A stretch of 64,000 nucleotides of DNA from Udeniomyces pyricola (taxonomy: Eukaryota; Basidiomycota; Tremellomycetes; Cystofilobasidiales; Mrakiaceae): positions 424,505 through 488,504 of the forward strand of contig BCIK01000023.1 of NCBI GenBank assembly GCA_039545295.1, in the 5' to 3' direction. A model generated the notes under the pieces. That model worked only from the letters and a program-made list of their open reading frames with translations, had not been told where the DNA came from and ran no database searches. Positions 44,196 through 55,692 of the stretch are shown here, piece by piece. Both the position numbers and the translations under genes were made by a program. Positions within the stretch are counted from its first letter, which is position 1. The number at the start of each line of letters is the position of its first letter.

Positions 44196-46369
44196 TTAGG
44201 CAGTCTCCGACACTTGAAGTCCCTCTACGCCAGCAGCAAGAGCCGGTTCGGTTGAGTCTACTTCCTGAGTAGAAGCAAGCTCGGCAGATTTAGCCTGAGG
44301 CTTCTTGGAGCCCTTTGGGGGAGCAAAGGTACCGATCTTCTTAACCTGAAAGAATTTGAACCGAGACATGATCCTTCAGTCAAGATGAACAGACACTAGG
44401 CTCTGACACTAGGCACACGTCCAACATACCTTGACCTTCTTCTCCGGCGCAGCCGGCTTATCAACAGGGTAAGCATTAGCGTCGGCTTTCTGAAAGTCCT
44501 CACTTTGCTGGAAGGCATCCCGGATGGGCTGGAGCAAGACGTTGACGATATCAATCTGCAAGCGAAAATTGGTAGGTGTGAGGAGAGGGTCAACGATGTG
44601 ATAGTTGGGGTTGGGACACGGCAACGAACGAAAGGAGCGGCGACGAGTAACAATTGGTAAAGGACCAGATTAGAAATGGTTGTGGTCGTACCATTCCGCT
44701 CTTGAGATCCTTAGGATGCAACTTTTTCTCGGCAAACTCGGTCTCCATGGCCTTGTAGCTTGAAAAGTGAAGATTGCCACCGTATTTCTCATCCCGGTTG
44801 AGAGTGATGACGGTCCCCTCAGGGGCGTCGCTGCTAACAAACGGGCTCTCCTTGCCCTGACTAACACGCAATCTCAGCTCCGAGATGGGAACCGCGACGG
44901 CCTTGAAGAAGCTGAGAACGCCATTGTCCTCGATGTTACCCTCCTCACAGAAAGCGGTAGAAATCTTCTTCCTGGTGTCGGCGGCCGAATCAAGGAAGTC
45001 GATCTTGGATTTAGGATCAGATGACGACATCTTGCCTCCCTTGACGAGCCCGGGTACGATAGGGTTCATGAGATGTGCTCGCTTCTGGTAGCCAAGCTTG
45101 GGGAGGAACTCCTCAGCGTAAATGAAGATTTTTCGCTAAGAGATAAAATCACAAGAAAATGATGGGATGCATAACACTGTGAGTGAATGAAAACTAGCCT
45201 ATCAAACCACTGGATCATGTGGCTTGGATATGGTGAACATACCTGATCGGCTCCACCTGTGAAGCGGTAAAAAAAAATATGAACGAGTCAGCTGATTCCA
45301 ACGGACAAGGCGTTTTCTCTGAACGACTTGACGACAAGCAAACCAGGTGGAACAGACTCTTACCAAATTGGAAGTCGACATCGAGGTACTGCTCGTCAAG
45401 AGCTTGAAGACCAGGATAAAGGAGAGAGCTCAGAGGAGCCGTCGCGGATTGCTTGACAACCTCAGCTCCAGCTCGCTTGGCATCGTGATCAGTGGCCATC
45501 GAAGAAAGTCGGTAAACGTCCATCGTGTAGTCAGGCTTGAGTTGGTACTCGCTGTCATCGGCAGAACAATGAGGCATGCCCAATCAGCTAGGCTGTGTTT
45601 GTCAAGTGATGATTGAATATGGAACGAAAACGTACGATCCAACAACAAATTCAAGCTTGTCAGTGGGCACACCTATCGACTTGAAGACAGCGAGGAGAAG
45701 ATGTCGGTAGTATGTGACTCGGTGGCCAACGAGGGCAAGCGGCGCCTTCTGAGAATCAAGGAAAGCGTGAATGTCTGCGGGTGATACCGGAGTTTGGTTG
45801 TGCATACACTAGTCAGTAAGTATAGTGTGCGGGCCAAGCTCGGCTGTGAAGACTTACCGGCAAGTAGGATCTTGACCTAAGTTGTGTGAGGAAGTAGATC
45901 GAGATACGTTTAGCCTTAAATTGAAGTCTTCGGACAATCGTCATCCTGGGTACTCACATTGACACCGGCTTGCAAAAAATCGGCAATCTTGGTGAGAGGA
46001 ACGAAGTATCCAATGTGGGCTTGTGAGGCAAAATAGGGTGATCGTGTAAGGTTCAGCTTAGACCGAAGCTGCACACATGGCAGAACGATGAGCAGAGCTT
46101 ACGTCGGCCGGTAGGAGCAGTGCCTGTAGTTGTGTTGGAGAGGATCGAAGTGATCAGCCATCATGCGGGTGTATGAACACGTCACCCGCGAAGAGATGTA
46201 TGCGGCGGAAGAAGCACCGACAGTCACAGAACTAACCCCAGTAACACTTCAGGTCTTTGCCGTCGGCAATAAGCTTCTTGAGGTGATCCCCACCAAGAGT
46301 CTCGGCAAGATTCCGAGTGATGAGGTCGTACCGTTCCTCTGGCGAAAATGAGACCGCGGGTGCCGACAT
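44196..46369 (-). CDS. TYS1: Cytosolic tyrosyl-tRNA synthetase
   Basis: Class I aminoacyl-tRNA synthetase charging tRNA-Tyr. Start ATG 46367-46369 ([20 protein letters not shown]). Short exons join in phase: KCYWGTAPTGRP then [18 protein letters not shown] (HIGH-type motif HIGY), [17 protein letters not shown], then [47 protein letters not shown] and the KMSKS-type loop [15 protein letters not shown]. The C-terminal part holds [22 protein letters not shown] and a Lys-rich end (EKKVKVKKIG). It ends ...[11 protein letters not shown] with TAA 44196-44198. The archaeal/eukaryotic-type domain order without an EMAP-II tail fits the fungal cytosolic enzyme. About nine exons. Confidence 0.95.
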
Positions 46370-46739
46370 GGTTGAATGGAAATGAGTGGTTGCTTTATGG
46401 ATGGTGGCCGAGTGTAATGGTGAATCTAGCTAGGGGGATTTGAATCCCAAGTTTCTCGCCCGAGTCATGTCGTCCGTCGGTTTGAACAAGCGAGGACCTA
46501 AAGAGTAGGGGGAGGCACAGCCTTATCACACACGGGGTGGGCTGGGCGGCTGCTTGCGCCTGTGCTTGACGATACACTGCTTGATCGTACGTACTGCATG
46601 ACGAACCAAGCTTCCGAGCTCCGAGCTCCAGGAGGATCCGGGTGCACTCTGTCAACTATTTGGGATACGTTGCCTAATACTATCCGTGAACCAGAACCCA
46701 AGTTGTCGCATACCACCCTGACCGTACTTCATCTTTGTC
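46370..46739. other. Divergent promoter region
   Basis: 370 bp between TyrRS (-) and the SRR1-domain gene (+). A short self-complementary segment (GGGATTTGAATCCC, near 46436) was examined as a tRNA T-arm and rejected. No gene seen. Confidence 0.6.
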
Positions 46740-48111
46740 ATGCCCCCTCGCCAGCTTTCTGAACCCGACTCTCAGGGCTTCGTCAAAGTTCAAACCATTC
46801 GGTACAAGGCACAACCCAGTAACTCCTCTGCTAAACCGCGCAAGAACCGGAAAGCCCGGAATCACGCCCCTCCAGCTGAGCCTTCCCCCGACGACAGGCT
46901 GCTTGCTTTACAGCAAGCTGTTCAGGCCAAGAAGCTGACCCTCACACAGGGACCATGGGGTGAAGAATATATAGGTGAGACTGTGGCATGCTAGGCTCGA
47001 TTGAATATGTCTGTTGATGTTCGACTCAATCGCTGAATTATAGCGTCTCTACAGCGCTTCTCTCTGGTTCGTTGGCGCACGATCGACCACTCAGCGTTCT
47101 TTCTCGGACGGCTGCCATACTGTGTTTGGGCTTAGGCACACTTGAGTCCTCCAGAATTGCGCAAGCACAGTTGGCCTTGATGCTTGATCTATCAGAGAGA
47201 TTTGAGGTGCGAGCGAGAGGATATTTGTGTCTCGTGCAAACCCTTTTTTGCTTTTAACTTTGGCCCAAACTAATAAAGGACTTGATCATTTCTTGTTTGT
47301 TTGCTCGGGATACTCGATCACCTCCTTTATGTATCGCTCTTGCAGATCAAAACCATGAAAACGTATGACCCAGCGTTTACACAGCTAGATAAAAGTCTGT
47401 TGGAATCGTACTCGATCGAGGTCCTATCAGAGAACGCGGTTCGTTGCTGTAATTCCTGGCAGTTACCTCATCACATCTTATGATTACCGCGACTGATCAT
47501 CTGAATCAATCCTCTTATACATCAGCACGGCGTATACCCCCTCGAAGCATCCAGCCCAACTCTTATCTATATGCCTCATTGTCCACGTACACTTTACCAG
47601 AACATACTCGCCGCGAATTGGAACCCGTCGTCATTAGCCAATCTCATCTTACTTGCTAATGACTTGACTGGTTATGTCGTTCGGTGAATTACACGACGTT
47701 GTCACTGCTCGTACATCGGGTGTCATATCCAACAATTAACTCATGTCCATCATCTCCTTTCTCTGGTGGATCTTAGAGAACCGCTGAAGAAGCTTCAGTC
47801 ACGAGCCCCTTGCATTCCTCGGATAGGTGCGTGTACTCAGGCACACGGTTTGCGTTGGTGCTATCTTGGTGATCTTGTTGTGACTTCGTTGTCTGAGCTG
47901 GACTTTTCTCTCCACCTATGCACCTCTCACAGCACCCTATCTCTCCATCCACCCTCTACCCGTGTCATACTCGTCCAATGACGTGTTCAATGATCTCGCA
48001 CTACAGCATCTTTGCCCCGACGCTATAGTCAAGTTAGGGGAAGGCGAAGAGGGATGGAAGATTCCTAAGGCTGCTGAGCAGTCTGATACAGGAGGGGACG
48101 AAATGATATAA
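46740..48111 (+). CDS. SRR1-domain protein (Ber1-like)
   Basis: About 290 aa. Start ATG 46740 (MPPRQLSEPDSQGFVKVQT). A basic segment (KPRKNRKARNHAPP) precedes the SRR1 domain: GPWGEEYI then, after splicing, LSVLSRTAAILCLGLGTLE, SSRIAQAQLALMLDL; next YDPAFTQLDKSLLESYSIEVL; then GVYPLEASSPTLIYMPHCPR and LYQNILAANWNP and LANLILLANDLTGY. These match the conserved blocks of SRR1 proteins (plant circadian/phytochrome factor SRR1; yeast Ber1, linked to tubulin and heme homeostasis). Molecular activity is not known from sequence. The last exon (about 47970-48109) reads FNDLALQHLCPDAIVKL and ends in GGDEMI; TAA 48109-48111. Confidence 0.78.
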
Positions 48112-48167
48112 ACTCATGGTATCTCGCACGTAGAAAAAAACCCAAGATGTCGGCAACCGTCGCAGAC

Positions 48168-48825
48168 TCAGTCATCGTATCTGTCGGGGACGGACTGGCG
48201 AGCCCGGTCGGGCACTAAATGATGCAGAGAGTAATGAGTGATGATAAGTTGGCCGTGGGCAGAGGCTATGGAAAAGCATAGGGGGCCTCAGAAGTTGAGA
48301 ACAGGCCAAGATGCATGAGGGTCGACTTACAAGGATAATTCTGCGGGGGAGGAAGCCTTGCTTTCTTCACCTCGTATCCCAAAGCAGACCTGATGGGCTG
48401 GTATAGGACGATACAGAGGAGCGCTACGTATGCACATTCCAGAGCGAATATTAGTCAATGTGATGAAGGTGAATAATGCGAACAAGCCGGGCGTCGCGGA
48501 GATGCCGACTGCGACTGACGTGGGATGGGAATCGCGCAGGACCAGGCGTATGCAGGGTACTTGTGAAACTTATGTTGCTGTATAGCGAGAGAACCATCCA
48601 TGATTTCGAGTTAGTTAGTCGTTAGATAAGCCTGTGAGGGGCTTGAGTGGCAAGGTATGATCGAAGGGTCCACGACCTGTCGTGTGGAAGTCGGCACGGT
48701 GGGCCGGAGGTGGCCAATCTAGGAAAGCCTCAGGTGAGGGATGATATGCATCAGCGAGTGAGCGAACTTACCAAGAAACGGTAGGGGTGTCTGAGAAATG
48801 GGAAAGATAGATCAAATGCGGGCAT
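48168..48825 (-). CDS. NADH:ubiquinone oxidoreductase 9.5-kDa subunit (complex I)
   Basis: A small nuclear complex I subunit (fungal 9.5-kDa, NDUFA3 relative) in the inner mitochondrial membrane. Four exons join in phase: 48825-48772, 48577-48520, 48423-48331 and 48214-48168 (54+58+93+47 = 252 nt, 83 aa). It begins MPAFDLSFPFLRHPYRFL, then QHKFHKYPAYAWSCAIPIP, then one transmembrane stretch (LLCIVLYQPIRSALGYE), a proline-rich RLPPPQNYP, and ends ...VPDRYDD with TGA 48168-48170. The order PFRYLR-type start, membrane segment, PPIRR-like basic end, PPP-x-xYP and short acidic tail is the family's pattern. The exon 2-3 phase was chosen because it alone keeps the membrane segment in frame. Confidence 0.75.
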
Positions 48826-49326
48826 GATACGCCAAGCCAAATGAGATGGATGTGTGGAAGTGGTATAAGGGTGGGAGAGTGAAGAGGTGGGCGGGCGATG
48901 TTGTCGATGTTGCCTGTCGGTGAGATGATCACTGTATATCCAATACTCGTGAACCAAGCAGGACGGGTCTCGAATTAGGCGCAATGCCAGACTAGACTGG
49001 ATTCAAGATTGATTTGGTGATGGCGGCGGCGGACGGGGCCAAGAGCTGTGCCAGGCTCGGAAAATCCACGTGACCATCAATCGACCACAATCGATCGGCC
49101 AGGGCGGTGTGAGGCGTCGGAGGTCCCCCCACTTCATGATGAAGTTAGTGATGATCGAGCGAGGGCATTGATTGATTTTGTGAGGCTGAACGACAGCGTA
49201 CCCTTTCGCACTCACCCCCCTACCCTCCCCTTCTCTCCTTCCCCTTCCCCTTCCTCCTCCCTCTCCCGTCGCGCCTCTTACTCCTCCTCCCGACTCCCCT
49301 TTTCTCCTTCACCCTCCTCTATCACA
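48826..49326. other. Divergent promoter region (complex I subunit / NOG2)
   Basis: 501 bp between two starts. The 120 bp before the NOG2 ATG (about 49206-49326) are almost pure pyrimidine on the plus strand, with CCTTCC and CTCC blocks, a typical leader for highly expressed ribosome-assembly genes. The apparent frame across it is low-complexity. Confidence 0.65.
49206..49326 (+). promoter_or_regulatory. Pyrimidine-rich leader of NOG2
   Basis: C/T-only stretches (blocks of CCCCTTCC and CTCCTCC) directly upstream of ATG 49327. Pyrimidine-rich transcription-start and leader regions are common in basidiomycete housekeeping genes; exact start not determinable. Confidence 0.5.
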
Positions 49327-52300
49327 ATGGCTCCTGTCAACAAGAACACCCCCAAGACCGGCGTCAATGGCACCAAGAAGAAGCGAGGTGGCGAGCAAGG
49401 CGAATTCACCCTCAAGCGTGTCAAGGGTTCGTCTGCCTGCTTCCTTTTTGTATATTCCTCTACGTCTGGCAGAGTCTCAACTTAGGTCTAACATACTCGA
49501 ACTCTGTACAATTGCTCTTTGTCGTCCACAGGAGAAAACTTCTACGTCAACGCTGCCGGTGCTCGCAAGAAGAAGCTTCTCAACGGAGGCAAGGCCATCC
49601 GGGATCGAGACGGAAAGATTACCGAGGCTGCTGCCTTCCAGAAGGGCGAAGAGGATGCTCCCAACGGTCGTGTCAGGGCTGACAAGCGGTGGTTTGGTGT
49701 GTATATTGGCATCCTGGAGCGTAATTCTGACAGTCATCCAAGAACGCGTCAGCTGCATCGACTGACCCTACACTGTTTCCTTGTCCTGCTTAGGCAACAC
49801 CCGAGTTATTTCGCAGACCGCTCTCGACCATTTCCGAACCTCACTCGCCTCGCATGTCTCGGACCCATACTCGGTCTTGCTTAAGAGGAACAAGCTGCCT
49901 ATGAGTCTACTTGAACACGAGGGCAAAGGTTCTGAGGGCAAAGTGAGTTCAGTCTTTGGTCAAGACCAGAGGTGCTTCCCGTGCTGTGACTTCACTAATT
50001 TCGATGTATGCTTCATTGTTCTCATTAGCGTTCCCACATCGTCGACACTGAACCTTTCAAGGACACATTTGGCTCCAAAGCTCAACGAAAGAAGCCCCAT
50101 CTCGAGGTTGGTAGCTTTGAGGAGCTTGGCTCCATTGCCGTTCGAGACGATATTGCCGAAGGACAAGGTTCGTTCATGAGCTTTTCTCGTAGCCGTGGAC
50201 TCTACTAAGAGTAGCGTCTTCTGACCCCTTCGCTTCTTTCCCTTCCATAGATGACACTTTGGAGAAGCTCGCTGTCGCCGCCAACCCGGACGATCCTCGA
50301 GACGAAGCGAGGGAACGCATTTACGCCAAGGGTACCTCGCGACGAATTTGGGGCGAGCTTTACAAAGTTCTCGATTCGTCGGACGTTGTCATCCATGTCC
50401 TCGACGCCCGTGACCCAATGGGAACCATGTGCAAGCCTGTCCTGGACTTCCTCAAAAAGGAGAAAGCCCACAAGGGCGTCGTTTTTGTGCTCAACAAGGT
50501 CGACCTTGTCCCGACTTGGGTCACTGTACGTCCTCTTATCACTTACGCATCGTCTACGCTTCTGTTTGCCGGCCGAACAGCTGAACGGTTGCCAAACGAT
50601 TCTGTTTCACTGCGATGATACACACAATCTTGCAATTCATTCAGGCTCGATGGGTCAAGCATCTCTCGAAGCTCGCTCCCACGCTCGCCTTCCATGCTTC
50701 TATCAACAACTCATTCGGCAAGGGATCCCTCATTCAGCTCCTCCGTCAATTCTCGGTTCTTCACTCTGACAAGAAGCAGATCTCGGTTGGGTTCATTGGG
50801 TACCCCAACGTTGGCAAGAGCAGTATCATCAACACGCTCAAGAAGAAGAAAGTCTGCACTGTCGCCCCTATTCCGGGAGAGACCAAGGTGTGTGGTGTGG
50901 CTAGCTATGTCGTAGCTCGTTTTGCGCGAGGAGCCAGCTCGAAAATATCCCGCTAATCCATTGCGCCTGCTATCCTCGGATCTTAAAAGGTTTGGCAATA
51001 TATCACCCTCATGCGACGAATCTACCTCATCGACTGTCCCGGAATCGTTCCCGTTCAGTCCAAGGACTCTGACACCGCCACCGTTCTGAAGGGAGTCGTC
51101 CGAGTTGAGAACCTTGCTACCCCAACGGAGCACATTCCTGCCCTCCTCGAGCGAGTTCGAGGAGAATACCTTGAGCGCACGTATGGCGTTCCCCACAAGG
51201 AGGGGGGTTGGCATGGTGCTGCTGCAGCCGATGAGCTTCTCGGATTCATAGCAAGGAAGAGCGGAAAGCTTCTCAAGGGAGGCGAGCCAAGTCTAGAGGC
51301 TGCCGCCAAGATGGTTCTCAACGATTGGATCCGTGGAAAGTCAGTTGGCGTCTGTACTTAGGTTCACATTCGCCTCGTCCTGTCGCTTATCACTCATTTT
51401 TATCGTACTATCTTTTTTCAGGATCCCTTTCTTTGCGCCTCCCCCTGAGAAGGAGGTCAAGGATGCCCCCAAGCCTCTCCTCGTCAGCTTGCCTGGATCA
51501 GCCGCCACGGCTGACTCATCCATCGATGCGACCGCTACCGCTGGCCCTTCGTCCGCTTCCGCTGAGGAATCGTCTGCCGGGGACGCCTTCTATGAGACTA
51601 CCGACACTGTCGATTCGATTCGTGGCGAAAAGCGCGTCAAGGGTGTCGATCAGCCCATCCGCAAGATCGTGGTCACCAACAAATTCCTCCCTGATGACCA
51701 ACGCCGCTACGAGGATGAAGTTGACGAGGTTGACGAAGCCGAAAAGGGCGAACCGGCTGAGGCCGACGAGTCGGATCAAGAGGGTGTTTTCGAAGAGGTT
51801 CAGCCCGAGTCAGATGAGGAGGAGGAGGAAGAGCTTGGGTGGGATGACGTGGTTGCCGCTGGTCCGGCTCGATCCAGTGCCAAGGGCAAAGGTCGGGCTG
51901 TGGGAGTGGTTGGGCCGACCGGAGCTGTGGTCAGCGACGACGAGGACGAAGGGTCTGATGCACGTAAGTCAAGCTTTGCCCTTGTTAAAGGCTTTGAAGA
52001 TGCATAGTTAGCTGAACTTGAACACATCATCCTGTTGCTCCCCCCTGGTCCTTCGATGTCCCTTAGCGGTCAAGTCTCCCAAGCGTACTCGTACGGAGGC
52101 TGCTCTCGACGAGGAGGAGCAGCCAAAGAAGGAGAAGCGAATGACGACCAACAAGGTCAGTCGGTTCTGCCGCCCTGGACCTGACATACATTCTCGTCTT
52201 GACTCTGCGAATCTACAATTCAGGCCACGGAGACTGATGCGTCGCTCGCTTGTGTGCTCTTGTGCTGCCTCATGTGTTTTCATCGAGCAGAAGAAAGCCG

Positions 52301-52558
52301 AGACTTACTACACACACGCCAACGTCAAGAACAAGAACAAGGACAAGAGCCGCGAGAACGAAAAGACCAAGAGCGATGTCGGTCGAGCTCGCGCAGGCAA
52401 GCGTGGAGGGCCTACGTCGGGCAACAAGAAGGTGAGGACTGTCTTCCTGACCTAGAAAAAGGTAGTTTGGCTACGGTCGAGAGGCCGATTCCTGATGACG
52501 TGTTTGCTAATATGTGCATTCCTTTCTCTATCAGGCTGGTGGACGTAAGGGCAAGTAG
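49327..52558 (+). CDS. NOG2: Nog2/Nug2 nucleolar pre-60S GTPase
   Basis: Circularly permuted GTPase that acts on pre-60S particles before nuclear export. Start ATG 49327 ([20 protein letters not shown]); the N-terminal domain is conserved ([40 protein letters not shown]). The GTPase motifs come in the permuted order: G4 in NKVDL, then G1 in [12 protein letters not shown], then G3 in DCPG, with [13 protein letters not shown] before G4. A following conserved block has [19 protein letters not shown] and [13 protein letters not shown]. The C-terminal acidic region (EEEEEE near 51820) and basic tail end in AGGRKGK; TAG 52556-52558. Several exons, including a distal chain of short ones at 52060-52556. 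Start chosen because upstream DNA is the pyrimidine leader. Confidence 0.95.
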
Positions 52559-53180
52559 CCAATGGTCAATCAGTGTACCATGTCTGTTGCTGGTGGGTGT
52601 GGGCGATCGGTTGGATGGCTTTCCTCTTTCGTTTTAGATTTCGTGGCCGCAGTGGATCTGGTTCATCGGCGGCTTGTACTCCTTGTTTTCGTGTTTTCTT
52701 TCCTTTTCTTTTTCTCTCATTACTTGGTCTGATGGTTGCTATGAGACATCCTTTCGTGCTCAGGGAATGAGGCTGCAACTGCCGATGGAAAAACTGAGAT
52801 CTGATGGACCTCGGAATACGTTTGGTCGTAAAGATATACGGCAGTTGTGAGGACCCTCAGAGGAGGGTTGAGGGAGCAATAATGCAATAACCCAAGAATC
52901 CGAAAAATCAAACTGTTGGGGTTACACGTTACGGCCGGGGTCGGGTTGGTCGAGAAAAGCTGTGCAATGAGAAACCGCTGGAAACTGCGTCGGGCCTCGG
53001 CAGTCGTCGGATCGACGCGTGGTGGTTCACTAGAGCACTCGACTCGATCGATCTCTTTCCCTCTTGTGCTCTTGTGCTCTTCGTCTTCCGCTTCATCCTC
53101 CCCCCCATCCTCCCCCCCATCCTCCCCGCCCTCCTCGCTCTCCCTTTCTACTACCTTCCTCTCCCTTCACCCCGGCAACT
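52559..53180. other. Intergenic region upstream of the desaturase
   Basis: NOG2 3' flank, then the desaturase leader. From about 53085 the plus strand is pyrimidine-rich and carries three CATCCTCCCCC-type repeats. No gene seen. Confidence 0.6.
53085..53180 (+). promoter_or_regulatory. Pyrimidine leader with CATCCTCCCCC repeats
   Basis: Three near-identical C-rich repeats (about 53097-53128) followed by CTCC and CTTTC blocks immediately before ATG 53181. Likely transcription-initiation/5' UTR DNA of the desaturase gene. Confidence 0.5.
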
Positions 53181-55692
53181 ATGACGACCGCTCAACCCAC
53201 TTCAGATGGTGCTCACCCCCGCCAGACGGGTATGGAGCACACCGATGAACAGACATTCATCGTTCCCCAATTCACTGTCAAGCAGTTAGTCCGCCACACA
53301 ACCAATTCATTCGCATCCCTTCCTCCCTTCTCCCTGCCCCGAGATCATATCCCTCTCATCCCTGCTCTCAAACCGGTCGGTAGTATACGCTATATGCTTA
53401 TCCATCATTGCTTTTCTCATTACTTCCTCTCAAGGCTCCTCGGCGCGATCCCGTAAGTTCGACTTTGAAAGGCCGCGAGTGTGGGCGATCTCGAGCTCTC
53501 TTCAGCTTGGCACCCAATCGCCAGCCTTGATTTGGTTCTGACTCCCTTCGCGCCTCGACTGCACTGCTCGACACACAACTCTAGGGCCGAGTGCTTTTCG
53601 AGGTCCGCTTTGCACTCTTCGCTCTATATGTACGTCTGTGATTGCATTTCGCTTTGCTGCTGGGTTGCGTGTCATTGATTGATCCCACGTGCTGAAGAGC
53701 TTTCGCTTCGTCCGCCTTGGGCTATCTTACTCTCCACACGCTACACTTTCAGCGTGCAAGATGTCGCTCTCCTTGCCATCTTCGCGACCTGCGCAAGCTA
53801 CATCTCTACCATCGTGGACGCAGCGTACGTCATATTAGGTTTCTTTTCTTTTCTTTTCTTTTTATACAACACTGGGAACCACGTGGCTTGAGTTGTTGGA
53901 CTGAAACACTGTCTGCCCTGTTCATCTTCAGCGGTCTGTCCCACTACCCTGCTAAGGCGCTCTCTTTTGCTCTCTGGAACGTCTACTGGTTCTGGTCGGG
54001 TCTCGCTGCGACCGGCATTTGGATCATCGCGCACGAATGTTCGTTCATGTATCTGTCATTCAACGATAGGAAAGACCCACGTAACATATTCGCGCTAAAC
54101 CGAATCTTTGGGACCCTTTTCTCCTTTCGCAGGCGGCCACCAAGCTTTCTCCGAGTCAAAGGTATGGCTATCTCATCCTTTACGTATACCGTTTACAAGT
54201 ATCATCTCTGATTCTTCATCGTTCCATAGACCATCAACAACGCCGTTGGATGGGTTCTTCATTCGGCCGTTGGTGTTCCTTACCACAGCTGGCGAATCTC
54301 GCATGGCCGACATCACGCTGCTACCGGTCACCTCACTCGTGATGAGGTTTTCGTTCCCCGCACCCGAGACCAGCATGGCTACCCCGCTTTCGATGAGAGC
54401 AAAGAGGATGTCGAAGGCTTCAACGTCACCAAGGCTCGACAGCTTGAACTCGCTGAGGCCATCGGCGATGCCCCACTTTTCGTGATGGTTAACTTGCTCG
54501 CTCAGCAGGTATATATTCCTGTTTTCTGTCATATTTCGGGTGTTGCGATGACTCCGAGAGCTTACCGACGTTATCATGTTGTCTGTCTCTCCAGCTTCTC
54601 GGCTGGCCGATGTACCTCATCCGAAACGCCTCGGGACAGAAGCACTACCCTAAATTCACCAACCATTTCAACCCCAACTCGATTATCTTTGACAAGCGAC
54701 ACAGGAAGCAGATCATTGCATCGGATCTCGGCATCGCCCTTCTTTTCACCGTCCTTGGTGCTTGGACTTACTACCGCTCGTTCGCCGAGGTCGCTGCCTA
54801 TTATCTCATTCCGTACCTCTACGTCAACCACTGGCTGGTCTCCATCACGTTCCTTCAACACACCGACCCGCTTGTTCCTCACTACAGCAACAAGGAGTGG
54901 AACTTTGCCCGAGGTGCCCTGACCACCATTGACCGAAACTGTCTGGGATTTGTCGGCCCTTTTATGCTTCACGGCATCTGCGAGGTACGTTTCTGCTCAT
55001 CGGTTTTCATTAGCCCGCCCCATATCTAGAGTTTAATTGATCAACAGCAATGTTCCGACTAACCTCGTCATTATGTCCACATCATGTTGCCCTCGATTCA
55101 TCTTTGTCCGCTTTGCTGCGCGTTGTTCTGATTTTTGCTTTCCACAGACGCACGTCAGGTACGTATCGTCGATTTTTGACACATTTGTGACGCTCCTTAG
55201 GATACGCTGGTATTGAAATGTGTTGCCTGTCTTGTGCGTCATCGCTGTAGCCACCACATTTCGTCCAAGATTCCTCATTGTAAGTATGGCTGCAAATCTC
55301 GAATGGCCACGCATGTGTCCTATCTTCTGACCATCCAATACTTACCCACAACCCATTGATTCCTCATCAGACAACGCTTGGAAAGCTACGGATGCTCTCA
55401 AGGAGTTCCTCGGCCCCCACTACCAGTACCGAGATGGTAACTTCCTTATGGATCTCTACCGAATGTACAGGGACTGCCGAGTACGTCATCTCTTCTGTTT
55501 CTGTCGTTCCGTTGTTTTCAAGATGCTATACTGATGTGTTCTTTTGTTTTCTGTGTATAGTACGTTGACGAGGGGTCTGACGTCGTCTTCTACAAAAACG
55601 CTCATGGGCAGGCCAAGCGAGTTGCCAAGGCTGATGCTGTCTCGGATTCAGGAGTTGACTTCAGCACTGTCGAGTCGGCCAAGAACAAATAA
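53181..55692 (+). CDS. FAD2: Delta-12-type fatty acid desaturase
   Basis: ER membrane diiron enzyme that adds a second double bond to oleate in phospholipids (linoleate formation). Start ATG 53181 ([17 protein letters not shown]); multi-exon, about 420 aa. All three histidine boxes are present: HECGHQ (made by splicing AAT|GTTCGT to TTTCGCAG), [10 protein letters not shown], and THVSHHISS. Membrane segments flank them, e.g. [17 protein letters not shown] and [19 protein letters not shown]. Other conserved blocks: [46 protein letters not shown]. The end has [14 protein letters not shown] and TAA 55690-55692. Regioselectivity (Delta-12 versus omega-3) cannot be settled from sequence; the HECGHQ and box spacing favour Delta-12. 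About eight exons. Confidence 0.9.

Noticed and set aside
46430..46500. Possible tRNA T-arm (GGGATTTGAATCCC and following bases) in the TyrRS/SRR1 intergenic region
   Set aside because: The palindrome can look like a T-stem/loop on the minus strand, but no acceptor, D- or anticodon-arm of the right spacing was found around it.
49048..49485. 145-codon frame overlapping the NOG2 start
   Set aside because: Its content is translation of the pyrimidine-rich leader; the NOG2 frame beginning at 49327 is conserved.
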